Assembly (NCBI RefSeq): GCF_010093535.1
Contig: NW_022985172.1
Coordinates: 675,498-739,497, forward strand
Origin: Lindgomyces ingoldianus
Lineage: Eukaryota; Ascomycota; Dothideomycetes; Pleosporales; Lindgomycetaceae
Direction: 5' to 3'
Length of the DNA stretch: 64,000 bases
The notes under the pieces were generated by a model that did no database searches, was not told where the DNA came from, and saw only the letters and a list, made by a program, of their open reading frames with translations. Position numbers and translations under genes: made by a program. This document shows, piece by piece, positions 12,470 to 23,917 of this stretch (its first letter is position 1; each line of letters begins with the position of its first letter).

Positions 12470-13850
12470 CCGCCTCCCTTCCATCACCAAACAGCGCACC
12501 ATTCGAGTGGTACCATTAACAAAATTCAGAAACATAACCTTGGGTTCGATGATATATGCCTTTCCCAAAGGCAGAGCCCCGTCCCGGAGACTCCAGCTAA
12601 GGACCCTAATTCTCAGTCCCCCAACCACAGCCTCGAAACACAACAAGCATCTTTAAAGCCCTGTAACTCCCTGGAGACGATTCCATTGAATAATGATGAG
12701 TTGGATCTCTTTCAGCATTTCACCCACGTTGTCAGCCCGATACCGGACCTTTTTGGTCCCTTAAGACTTTTCTCAACATTAGCGCCTCAGCTGGCTGTGC
12801 ACAATGTTGGGCTTCTCAAATCTATGCTTGCTGTCGCAGCACGCCACAAGGCTCTACATCTCGACACCCTACAGCACCAACCCTCTAATTTCAATGTCTA
12901 AACTCCTGGGTCCAATAATAGCAACCACAATGGGTAAACCAACTGATCCACTATTATAGGCCGCAACACAGTACTATTACGAGACGCTCTAATACCTATC
13001 TCAGAACCTCTTATATCGTTCATATAGCCGATCAGCTGAGATTATAGGCACTGCCATATTGATTTCTACATATGAGATGTTTGATGCCAATGGCTCCGCA
13101 GAAACGGCGATTGGGAGAGGCACTTACGCAGAATATTTTGGATTCAAAGATTCCAAGACAACAATGGCCAATCGGCTCATGGGCTTCGAAGAATAGCGTG
13201 GTGGGCATGGCTCCGTCAAGACATCTGGGTGGTATTTCGAGAGAGTCGACCCACGCTAACAATATGGAGGCTAAGCAAACGGCTCATAGATCTCACCCCA
13301 GATGGGCTTGCTACCAGGATTCTATACATCACGGCACGATGTGTAGATTTCGCTGCGGTTGAGAAGACTACGACATGGCGAAACGAATGGAACAGGGGGA
13401 CACAATCCTTCAGGCGTTTGAAGACCGCCACCGGATTTTGCCTCCTAATTTTCAGCCGATTTAGCCCCTGTCATACTCTAAAGAGTCAGGGTCATTTTCT
13501 CCGATCTGGAACCACCCGCCATCCTATGCTACCGCTACTCAAAGCTTTCATTTTGCTAGGATTGTTGTCCTCACCAACTAGCCTTCTGCTGATAGCATGA
13601 ATGCTTTTCGACATAGGCAACGGCTTTTGTTCAGGCAGTGTATACCGGTAAGCTAATACCCTTCAAAGGCAAACGTTCCGTTATATGCAGAGGGCTGCGA
13701 TACTGATCTCCTGCCCAGCTGGTCTTTGCGCCCAAACGCCGTCGAAACAAGCGACGATCCTACAACTTTTGGAAAGATTTTAAATGTGAGCAAGTTCCCA
13801 CCGAAGACTTTGCTGAACGACTGGGCAAATTATTGGAAAGAGGAGCCATG
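12470..13850 (+). pseudogene. Broken fungal transcription factor (Fungal_trans_2 type)
   Basis: Pieces of one protein appear in order in different frames. DELDLFQHFTHV...LLKSMLAVAARHKALHL lies at about 12695-12870. QYYYETL and ILISTYEMFDANGSA lie at about 12968-13100. RRIAWWAWLRQDIWVVFRES...LTPDGLATRILYITARCVDFAA lies at about 13185-13365. GDTILQAFEDRHRILPPNFQPI lies near 13400-13460 and PIWNHPPSYATATQSFHFARIVVLTN at about 13505-13580. A last piece, KTLLNDWANYWKEE, ends near 13850. This is the regulatory domain typical of zinc-cluster transcription factors. Several frameshifts and stops separate the pieces, and no Zn2Cys6 exon is visible upstream, where an AT-rich relic sits. Loss of the DNA-binding domain plus frame damage makes it non-functional. 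Its former targets are unknown. Confidence 0.75.
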
Positions 13851-14454
13851 AACTATTGTATCTTTCCCCATTCTCTGCAAGCTGGGCACCTATTTGAAAA
13901 TGTCTAGATGTATAACGCTCCAATTCCCGTCCGTTAGTGTATTTCTCCCTAGTATCCCTACCAAAGTCAAGAGAGACCTTTGGTACTCGATATCATCCCG
14001 AAAGCGCGCCTAAGTCCCCTTACCATCGGAAGCAATCCGAAATTAGGCTCGAAGATCCTCAATCCTCGACCATTGCACCACAAAAGCCGCGACAGCAGAC
14101 AAAAAGTATCAAAACATAGCAACATGCATGAATCATAAGCTTCTCCGCCACCTCATCGAATATCTGGAACTGAGTCGTGTTACGCATGTGGGAGAGTGTG
14201 CAAGTGAGGGTCGGACCGATGATCGAAATCAGGCCAATCACCAGGCTGAGATGCCTCGAGACGAGGGCATAGTTTCAAGCATCTGCCAGTTCCGAATGCG
14301 GCAAGCCGCGATTCCGTTGTCGGAAGGGTTCCGAAATGCATAATTATGTGCCGACATCACCTCACACCCAAACAACAACGGCTTTTCAACCTCTACGCAA
14401 CTTACACAAGAATACCCGCACCAAGACGCAAAAACCCATTTCGTTTCGTCAGCA

Positions 14455-15429
14455 ATGCAACCAAACCGGACACTCCAAATTCTGAACAAGGCAGCGAGAG
14501 AAAAATATGGAGTGCTTGCAGCAATTGCGTGAGCTTACTCTACATCCCTTCACAGCTATTAGAAAGCTTATATTACTCAGATACAACATCGAACAACTCA
14601 CGGCCCTAGTCCGCGCCGCAGAATCGAAACGATCGCCCTTAATCCTGCAATTATTTCCTTCTACGCTCAAACAGCTCCCGACTCTTGCTCACGCCGCTGC
14701 GGTTGCTGTCAATTCCGCCACAGTCCCGATATCTCTACACATAGACCATGCCCAAGATGAAGTGCATATCAGAGAAATCCTGACGACTCTTCCAGTAGAC
14801 TCGATAATGGTGGACATGAGCCATTATGAGAAAGAGGAAAATTTAGAAAAGACAAGAGTACTTGCAAAGGAGTGTCACGAGAGAGGAATTGCAGTGGAGG
14901 CAGAAAGCGGAAGAATTAATGGTGGAGAGGACGGGATTGCTGGTACCGGGAATTTAGAAGGTACGATCACCTCAGCTAATCGAAGAACAGTCGGTGCAGA
15001 GCAGGCCAGTGCTGAACTAATGTAGCTCTTTTCACAACCCCTGAAGACGTCGAGGACTTCATCAAAGCCGAAATCGACATCCTTGCCCCTTCGATTGGCA
15101 ACATTCACGGCGATTACGGACCTCAGGGTCCAGCACTCGGTCAAATACATTTCGATCGCCTGGAAAGCATAAACAAGCAGACCAATGATCGTGTGCTGGT
15201 CTGCTTGCATGGAACGAATGACTTCACGGCTGAGATCATGAAGCGGTGTATAGAAAACGGGGCGATTAAGTTGAACGTGAATAAGTTGCTGCTGGAGGTC
15301 TGGAATGAGTTCCTAAGACAAAATGCCTCGAAGATGCCGCTAGTGAAGCTAATTGATATGGGAATTGAGATTTTGCAGAAAGAAACGGAAAGGTGGATGG
15401 ATATTTGTGGGAGTAGTGGGATGGCGTGA
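14455..15429 (+). CDS. Class II ketose-bisphosphate aldolase
   Basis: Three exons, 14455-14528, 14581-14960 and 15026-15429, give 285 aa, the usual size of KbaY/GatY-type class II aldolases. The start MQPNRTLQILNKAAREKYGVLAAIAYNIEQ matches the family N-terminus and requires the first intron (52 nt). Catalytic/metal pattern: LHIDHA carries the catalytic Asp and first zinc His, GNIHGDYG the second His and LHGTND the third, followed by GAIKLNVN in the phosphate-binding region. The third motif is usually LHGASG or similar; the GTND variant may mark altered substrate preference. It cleaves a phosphorylated ketose into DHAP and an aldehyde; the exact sugar is unknown. Fungal central glycolysis uses a longer FbaA-type enzyme, so this is an accessory cytosolic paralogue. 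Confidence 0.85.
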
Positions 15430-16287
15430 GAGGCCGGCATGTTAGAGGGATTTGGCCTAGCTGGACAAAGGGTTGTGTGGCCGAAGTTCGATGATACAAG
15501 CAGCTGTAACATCAAATTAACATTAGGATCACGAAAAGGGTAGAAAGGTCTGCAAACGACAAAATTCCCTTGCACTACATGATCAGATCATCCAGCAAAA
15601 TAACACTTACCACTTTCGTCCCCAGCTTTGGCTCCAAATAGCTCCCGTGTAAGAACAGATTAGGTATCTAATTAAATCCAGTCGCAATGAACATCAAATT
15701 CAGAAACAGAATCACCTTTTCGCCTCCGCTAATCTCGCAGCATTTATCCTAATCCAGGTCTTAACAGGCGCACAGACCACCTGGTCACATGATCTATGTT
15801 TCAACCCCCGACTCAGCCCCCCGAACTCCGTCACTAACCTAAAATAACGCTTATTGGCAACAATGACCGAACTGTGCATGATAGATTTTCATTCATGGCG
15901 TTGTTTTGCTCTTCTCACAGGCACAATGGTCAGGAACAGCCTGCACCCCACGTTTCAGCTGCCCACTCCGAAATTTGAAGGATCCATGATGTCAGGTCGT
16001 CTTGGCCCGATCGGAAGGAGAGCCTGTCCAACTAATTGAATCGAAACGAAGCGTGAGCATAGGGCAGGCAGGTGGCAGGGACGTGCGCGACGGAGTGAAA
16101 GACTGGAAAGTATTTTTGGAGGGCTCGCGGGATGGAACTTGACTGGAGCTTCAATTTCAGCTTCAGCCTCCTGTGGCGAATGTATAAAACGTAAGTAGGT
16201 GCCGTGGTTGGCTCAAACACCAGTAAACACCTCTGTCTTTCTGCAATATTGGGTTCTTTTCCCAATAGCCTCTCGTTTCATCTCATA
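15430..16287. other. Intergenic, promoter side of the GH26 gene
   Basis: About 860 bp with no convincing coding sequence. It holds the aldolase 3' end and the upstream region of the secreted hydrolase. A TATA-like ATAAAA occurs at about 16182, roughly 105 bp before the hydrolase ATG. Confidence 0.4.
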
Positions 16288-17556
16288 ATGAAGTCTGCGC
16301 TCTATGCTATTGCGTTGGCAGCAACTGCCTGCTCTCTTTGCTGTGCCCTCAGCATTCCACAAAATGACAATTTTGAAGTCCTGAAACGAGGTACCTTGCA
16401 TTCACTTCTCACTTTCTCAAATTCTCACTCAGTATCCACTAGGCACCACCAATCTTGGTCTTCCTTCCAATGGCCTCACAACAAATTGCATCTCTATCGG
16501 GTTCCTCCCCTCAGAAGGCGACTCTGCTTCTCCGCGCTACACCATGTCCCAAATCAACGCGGCACTCGGCGCAAAATCATCCACTTACGGGTGGTACGCA
16601 CAAATCAAATCCTCGTCCTTCGACGGGAGCCAACTTACCGCTATCATGGACGATGTGAAAGCCTCAGGGGCCGTTTTCGTTGCATCTGTTATGCCGTCCA
16701 TCAACTTCAACCAAATCTCCACTAGCGTGGCGGACCAAGTGGCCGCTGTCATGAAGAAATTTACAGACGAAGGGATAGAAGTCTGGCTACGCTTTGGCCA
16801 TGAAATGAACTGGTATGTGCAAGATGGAACATATCATGGTACAGCCGCGGACTTTGTCACTGCGTGGAAGAACATTTACAACGCGAATTGCAAAGGAAAT
16901 AGCAAGGTGAAGTGTTTCTGGAGCCCGAATTGCGCTTCCGCAGCCTCCCTCTCCTCCTGGTGGCCTGGGAACGAATTCGTGGATATTGTGGGAATCGACT
17001 GCTACCCCAAGGCTGGTGCAGATGTCTCTGGGACTTCTCTCTTCCAGCAATTCTATGGCGACTTTTATAACACGTTTTCGAAACCGTATAATCTTCCTTT
17101 TGCGATTGGGGAAACGGGCGCCGGCGGATCGCAGAAGGAGGGGTGGTTGAAACAACTTGTGGCTCCGGGATTGAAGAAGCAATACCCGAATTATGTGTCT
17201 ATGTCTTGGTTTGAGTTTGATAAGGAGGCGGATTTTAGGATCGTTATGACGGATGGCAATACGCTTTCACAGACTAAACAGACGTTACTTTCGGGCTCGG
17301 GGTCGTGTGGGGGAGGAGAGGAGGGGAATACTACGGTGACGGTGCCAGTGTCGACTGCGAGTGCCACACTCAAACCGACGACGACGAAGACTTCGGCCCC
17401 GAAGCCGAGTGCGACTTGTGATTGGGGGTGAGTTAGATTCGATCCATGTAAAGGAGTATGTGCTAACTTTTAATGTGTAGATGCTGGGGTTGGGATTGCA
17501 GTGCTTCGGTGCCCTGCCAGTCTCCTTGGACGTGTAAGGGCGGGTACTGCAAGTAG
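16288..17556 (+). CDS. Secreted glycoside hydrolase, GH26-like, with Cys-rich tail
   Basis: Exons 16288-16390, 16443-17427 and 17481-17556 give 387 aa. The N-terminus (MKSALYAIALAATACSLCCA) is a clear signal peptide. The catalytic domain contains WLRFGHEMNW with the probable acid/base Glu and PFAIGETGAGG with the probable nucleophile Glu, the GH26 (clan GH-A) arrangement; SWFEFDKEADFRI follows. GH26 members are mostly beta-mannanases, so an extracellular mannan- or other beta-glycan-degrading role is inferred. After about residue 325 comes a Ser/Thr/Pro linker, then a tail of about 27 residues with six Cys and several Trp (CDWGCWGWDC...PWTCKGGYCK). The tail is split by the last intron. The open frame alone would stop just after CDWG, losing most of the Cys motif. 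Complete and probably functional. Confidence 0.85.
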
Positions 17557-17696
17557 GCTTCTCAGCTGCCTTATCACAATCAACGAGCTTCCTGAAACCC
17601 GAGCATTTTCTTATCCATCCTCATTGTTAGCTTCAATTCGAATTTCTAGACTTTATTCATGTATATAACTCTATGTCTCTAAATCTCCCCCCTGTC

Positions 17697-19896
17697 TCAA
17701 AGTCTCGCCTCCCTCCCCTCCTCCACAACAGCTGCTAAAGTCCCCTCGCCCACTTCCTCTCCATCCTCTACCCCCATTACCCATGTCACCCTCCCACTCC
17801 TATGCGTCCGTACCTCAAGCTCCATCTTCATCTGCTGCACCACACAAACAACATCACCCTCCCTCACAACGTCACCCTCATCCACTAACACCTCGACAAG
17901 CTTCCCAGGGAACGGAATACTGACATGTGATGGATCAGACGGGCTGCTGCGACGGTGGTGTGAGGTTGCTGCGGCGGCGCTGGAGGTTGTGCTTGTGAGG
18001 GTGAGAGTGTAGGGCATTGTTCTTGGCTGTGTTGATGAGGAGGTAGACGGCGATGTGAAGAGAATGTCAGCGGAGAGGGACGTCGGGAATTCGTTGCGGA
18101 GGACGCGGGTGAGTTCGAGGTGGTGGGGTGGTACTTGAGTGCAAGTACTCTTCTGGTCGTTTGGAGATGCGAGCGTAATAGACCATGCATCCCCTTTCCT
18201 GAACAATGTATTCGCGGCTATAATTGCGGGAGCTGAAACCCCTCCTGTAGAATCTTGCTCGGGCATGCCAATTGAACTCCGTGATGCGGAGATCTGCAGG
18301 CCGGTGTTAAGTAGCTCTTGTTGTTTGCTTTCGAGCCACTGCGTATCACACTTTCCGTTCATGAAATCGTGATGTGCGACAATACCCTTGAGAATATCCA
18401 AATTGGTTTTGACACCGGAGATTTGTGTGTCGTCCAACGCCCTCTGTGCTTTCATTACTGCATCCGGCCACGACGATGCCGTGATGATAATTTTTGCCAA
18501 GAGACTATCGAAATCTGCAGAAACGACCGAGGGATGGCCGTTGATAAGATGAGTGTCTACTCTTATGCCATTCCCGGATGGAAATTGGAAGGATGTAATT
18601 TTGCCAATGGAGAGAGTCCAGTCGCTCTGGACATTTTCGGAGGTGATGCGGAATTGGATGGAGTAGGCGGATGGCGGATGTTCTGGTCTACGGAGGTCAT
18701 CTTGGAGGCCACAATTTGTGAGGGTTGAGCCTTGGGCAAGGAGGAGTTGAGTTTTGACGATGTCAGTCATAGATATGGATTCTGTGATTGTGTGTTCGAC
18801 CTGAAGGCGTGGGTTGACTTCTAAGAAATAGTATTCTTTCGTTGTAGGATTTAGTAGGAACTCAAATGTCCCGAGGGAGAAGTACCGGATCTAGATACAA
18901 ATCACATCATATCAGCAAGTTCTCTTCCAAACTGTAGAGATGAGAGCTTACGTGTCTCGCCATCCTTAACGCATCCTCAATAACCCGGGCCACCAACTTC
19001 CGATCTCCCACCAAACTAGGCGCTAACTCCACGATTTTCTGGTACCGTCGCTGGATACTACACTCTCTTTCCCAGAGATGTGTCACACTACCCCGGCCAT
19101 CTCCAATGATCTGGACTTCTACGTGACGGAATCCATCAACAGCTGCTTTCTCTGCGAAAAGTTGCTTGGAAGGACTTTCCTCGACGGCACGTTTGACAGC
19201 CGCAGGAAGAGAAGCCTCACTATGGATTAAACGTATACCTCGGCCACCACCACCATCGACAGCTTTTACTATGATAGGGTAACCGACTCTTCCGGCAAAC
19301 TTCAGGACGTCTGTGGGGTTTGATGTAGAAGTCGACAATGCGGGACATACAGGAACATTACCTTCAATCCATTAGTTCCCACAGTCTTTACAACCATACA
19401 TATCCCATGGATATCCCCCCCCGGAATAAAAAAAGAGAGGAAACACAGAGATACTCACACTCCGCAGCCAAAAGCCTCGCCCTCAGCTTATCCCCCGTAC
19501 TCGCCAGAATGCCCCAACCAGGCCCGACAACCACAGCCCCAGCCTCCTCCCACATCCTGCGCGAGAACTCTTCAGATTCAGATAAAAACCCATAACCGGG
19601 GTGCACGGCATCGATTTGATGTTTCTTGACAAGATCAATGAGAGCTTGAATATTCATGAATGTTGCCGCGGAGGGCAGTGGGATGGCATGAGCGGCCCTA
19701 GCAGCAAAAGATGTATCGCCAGAGGTGTAGATTGCGTAGGTTTGGATACCAAGTTCGCGGGCGGAGGAGATTATTCGGGTTGCTATTTCGCCTCTGTAGT
19801 TTGGTTAATGGAAGAAGGTAGGGGTGGGATTGGGGAGATGGAGGACCTGTTGGCGACTAGAAGCCGCTTGATGGGTCGTTGTGGAGGTCGAGACAT
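17697..19896 (-). CDS. Acyl-CoA carboxylase alpha subunit (biotin carboxylase + biotin carrier)
   Basis: Exons 19896-19847, 19793-19459, 19361-18952 and 18890-17697 (minus) give 662 aa. It starts directly with the biotin-carboxylase fold (RPIKRLLVANRGEIATRI), so no mitochondrial presequence is visible. Landmarks: DAVHPGYGFLSE, ATP-grasp loop VDGGGGRGIR, HVEVQIIGDG, ECSIQRRYQKIVE and FLEVNPRLQVEHTITE. The C-terminal biotinyl domain has VVQQMKMELEV with the biotin Lys at about residue 620. It carboxylates biotin with bicarbonate and ATP and passes the carboxyl group to a carboxyltransferase subunit. The beta gene starts 460 bp away on the other strand, so they form a pair. Length and layout match MCC/PCC alpha subunits (typically 670-730 aa). 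Intron 1 has a less usual GTCCTC donor; intron 2 has a good ACTAATG branch site. Confidence 0.85.
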
Positions 19897-20355
19897 GTTA
19901 TCGTTTATACTTCCTATGCTCAGAATACTTTGACGCCTTCGATGACAACAGATATACAACCATCAAATGTATAGATGCAGATAGATGACTCGCAAGCAAG
20001 ACTCGCCAAGGCAGATATCCTCGAAACAGCACACGACAAACCCAGTGCTCAAGAGTTGCAAAGAAGTAGGAACCTCGGCTTAATATCAATCAAGCTTAAC
20101 ATCAATCCACATCCCTTTCACAGGCGAATTGTACAATATCTGTAATAGCATGATGAATTACCCCCTTACAGCGGAAGATGTCAAGTGGAACGAGGTCCGA
20201 TGGTGGGGCGAGCTCCAAAGTGCCTCGGTTCCCAAGCTTCCCCAGACTCCACACTTCACCCTATTATTAGTATCCTCTACGATGTGAATTCCACCCAATT
20301 GCTCCCTTTCTGGAGCTCCAGTAACTGCCATCCCTAGTCCTAAGTCCCCTCAACA
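19897..20355. promoter_or_regulatory. Shared bidirectional promoter of the acyl-CoA carboxylase genes
   Basis: 459 bp separate the two divergent start codons, so both subunit genes must use regulatory DNA here. A CCCAATT (CCAAT-type) element lies at about 20293. Co-regulation is inferred from layout only. Confidence 0.55.
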
Positions 20356-22232
20356 ATGGCTGGCGACGAAGATATACCGTCAACTTTCAAGCCTCTGCCA
20401 AACTCGTCATCCAACTCCGCAAAAGACCGTCTCGCGCAAGTCTCGGGCCACATCTCGCCCACGCCCAACACGCCCAAACGTCGTCGGCGTAAAGGATCCG
20501 AGGAAGACCTTCCGGCAGACTACTCCGATATTCTCGGGCAAATTGCGACACTCCGCAAAATCGCAGCGACGCCTGATCCGGATAACAGAGGTTATGTGAG
20601 GCAGAAACAAGCTGGGAAGCTGTGGGTCAGGGAGCGGGTAGAGCAGCTACTAGATCCGGGGAGCTTTCAGGAGGTAGGAAGCGTGAGCGGGACGGTAACA
20701 TGGAAGAAGCTGGGGCCCGTGAAGGAAGAACCGGTCGAGTATGTGCCGTCGAATAATGTGCAGGGTGGGTTCCACTAATGGCTATTGCTGGGAATTGCTG
20801 CTGATGCCGAATGCAGGATTCGGAAAACTCAGAGGTAGGAAGATCGTCTTCACAGCTGATGACTTCTCCATACGCGCTGGTCATGCCGATGGCGCGTTAA
20901 TGGACAAAACCGTAAGCCTCTAGCCATCTAGCTCTGTCCATCCATACTATACTTATGATTTTCAAGGTGTACATGGAAAAGCTCTCCATAGCCCTCCAAA
21001 TCCCCATCATTAAACTCGTCGACGGCTCTTCAGGCGGGGGCTCCGTCACCACGATCCGTAAAACCGGCTTCTCCTACGTCCCTCCACTCCCTTCCTTCAC
21101 ACAAGTCGTTCAGCAACTCAACATGGGCATTCCCAACCTCGGTGCCGTCCTTGGTCCAGCCATAGGTCTCGGAGCAGCGCGAGTAGTCGCCTGTCACTTT
21201 TCCGTTATGGCGGCCGACATTGGCTCCCTATTCAACGCTGGACCGAACGTAGTCAAGAATGCCACTTTCGAAGAAGGGTTGTCGTTTACGGATCTAGGAG
21301 GTCCAAGCATGCATTGCACCAACGGCACCATTGACAATCTCGCACCCGATGAAGCTGGATGTTTCGAGCAAATGCGTACCGTGCTGAGCTACCTTCCCGA
21401 TTCCGGCACAAAACTACCACCTGTTGTTGAATGCACCGACCCTATAAACCGCACCTCAGAATCTCTCCGCTCGATAGTACCGCGGGCTAGAAACCGAATG
21501 TACAATCCTCGCAAAATAATCACTGAAGTAGTTGACGCGGGTTCCTTCTTCGAGATTGGCGCACTCTGGGGCACAACCGCTATCGTGGGCCTTGCTCGCT
21601 TCGGCGGCCGCCCCGTCGGCATCGTGAGCCTGAATTGCGAAGTTAATGCTGGAGCACTCGATGCCCTAGGGTCGCAGAAAGTAACACGGATGTTGAAATT
21701 CCTAGATGTATTTAACATCCCGCTTATCCAATTCGTCGATGTCCCTGGATATGCTATTGGAACGGTTGCGGAAAGAACAGCGACTATGCGTCATGGAGTC
21801 ACGCTTGCCACGACATATTACAGCACCACTATGCCTATATTCTCCATACTAACCCGCCGCGTCTACGGCGTCGCCGGCGGCATCATGCTGGACTGCCGTG
21901 ATCCCAGAATGCGCGTCGCCTGGCCCTCAGGCATGTGGGGATCGCTTCCTCTCGAAGGCGGCATTGAGGTCGGGCACTCGTTTGAACTAAAGGAGATCGA
22001 GCGGAAAGAGGGCCCAGAGGCGCGAGAGAAGCGGTATAAAGAGCTGGAAGATGATTACAGGAGGTTGATGAATCCGGTTCGGACGGCGAATCATTTCGGC
22101 GTTGAGGAGATCATAGATCCGGCGGTTACGAGGAGAGTCTGTGTGGAGTGGGTTAGCCATGTTTATGAGAGTTTGTTGCCGGAGAGGGTTATGGAGAGGG
22201 TGGCTGGGAAAATTAAGCCGAGCTTTGCGTAG
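20356..22232 (+). CDS. Acyl-CoA carboxylase beta (carboxyltransferase) subunit
   Basis: Exons 20356-20764, 20817-20911 and 20967-22232 give 589 aa, typical of PCC-beta/MCC-beta. The carboxyltransferase starts near residue 80 (GKLWVRERVEQLLDPGSFQEVG). First crotonase half: NVQGFGKLRGRKIVFTADDF, then GSSGGGSV (oxyanion region) and GLGAARVVACHFSVM. Second half: PRKIITEVVDAGSFFEIG, FVDVPGYAIGT and RRVYGVAGGIM. The GVAGG region differs from the YGGAY of PCC-beta and YGMCGRAY of MCC-beta as I recall them, so the acyl-CoA substrate is not assignable. The N-terminus (MAGDEDIPSTFKPLPNSS...PKRRRRKG) is acidic then basic and does not resemble a mitochondrial presequence. Divergent from the alpha subunit gene, hence a heteromeric carboxylase. 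Confidence 0.85.
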
Positions 22233-23917
22233 TAACGTATGTAAGCGTACATTGTGTTTGACAACAAGCGAATAGACGTGTATGCAGGTTTCTGAGTGGT
22301 TCAATCGCTTCAAGGACTCTCCAGAAATATGAGAGTGTGACTGCAGCTACAAAGCTTAAAAGATCTCTAGAGCACATGGCGTTACCACGTCTTGGTTCGA
22401 GAGAATAGCAAGCACGGCACCTCCACAATTGTTTTTATATCTCGGAAAACGGGAATTGGAGAGAATAAAGACAGCGGCCTGGAGACTGCGGTAAAGAATG
22501 GGTTTCGGTGCTTGAAAGCTAGGGTGGTCGTCGTGACTGGTAGCATTAATCTTCGGTTCCTAAGCAAGGACAAAGTGATACTACCTGTGACTTGCATCGT
22601 ATAAATGCCGAATATTGGCCATAGAGGCCTTGTGAGGCATGGGGATCGAGAAAATAGTGCACCCACTTAGATCCAGGAAAATGAGTACTACTTTCCCAAA
22701 CGATGTTGGCAATACTACAGAAATAGATTTCTCAAATTCTACGTAGCGTCCAACCAGCCTGAAAAGATCCAACCTCCCCTGTATTCTGCTCGAAGGCCTC
22801 TCGTCGCTATCTATACACCGAAAGTTCGGTTTTGCGTCGCGAGTGCTCAGAGAGTAATTCCATAAGCCGAGAGCTGCGTATATTTCGGGTAGACTTGCAG
22901 AATTCCCTCTCTCGATTCAAGACTTGGTTTATCCTTGAGAGAGAGAGAGAGGTTGAGTGCATGCGACGTAAGTTACCTTGGGAATAATTGGCGTAACACT
23001 GTGCGGCACCACTAAATGAATCTACTAATATGGGGCTGGTTGGGTCCCAAGGTGTGGTCCACTACTCATGGTGAATGTTGATGGTGTCGGTGTCGCCATC
23101 ATTGGCGTTGTAGTTCTAGTCGGTGGTCCATGCTGGAAACTTGTGGGGAGGAGAAAAGCTTCGGTCTTAAGACCAGGGCGCTGGGTCTTTATAGTGAAAA
23201 ATACAAGGTTCCATTCTACCACGAGGCATTAGAGCCCAAAAAAATCCGTGCACGAAGGAGGCAAGGCGCCATCATCTGCGACCGATCAAACACGAGACAG
23301 GCTGCCTCAATGATTTGAGACGCTGAATTGGCGGGCCTAGAATGAATATGAAGAGATTCTAGAATGCATCAGGGAAGTGCTAGAAATTTCTAAAGGACAT
23401 GGGTGTGTGGTCAGCACACCCGATAGCGAAGGGATGCGTCGCTGGTATAGACTCGAGAGAAGGAACAAAAGCAAGCACAGTGAGGAAACTTCGCTGTGAA
23501 CAGCAAGGCCAAAGGTCGGCGACTGGGGTTTAGGGGAAGTAGTGAGTTTTAGAGGTTGCAGATGAGTTTTCTCGATCAAAGGAAGGTGCTACCTGCCACA
23601 GCTGGACAGGGCGATCACGTGCTCAACGCCATCGTCGCCGTAGGGTCTTCTTACAAGCAGCAGAGGAATTGCAGATGGTTCCTTATTGCGAGTCCTCCCT
23701 GGTTTATTTTTAGTAAATAATTAACCTCCTGTTGATATCTTTTTAATAGCTCCTAGTTTGCAGTTGATAGTAAATCAATGCCTCAAGGCAGGCTAATTTC
23801 ACAGTAGCTAGGAATCCTGGGATCACATTTTCTCTACGGAAGGTGACTCATAGCTAGGTACCTATCGTTATGACTTAACTAGCCCAAACATACCGAGCTA
23901 AGCATTGATTCTCTCGA
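22233..23917. other. Intergenic, nothing convincing
   Basis: About 1.7 kb between convergent genes. It has a short GA repeat at about 22938-22951 and small frames without domain signals. Local AT-rich patches lie near 23690-23790. Confidence 0.4.
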
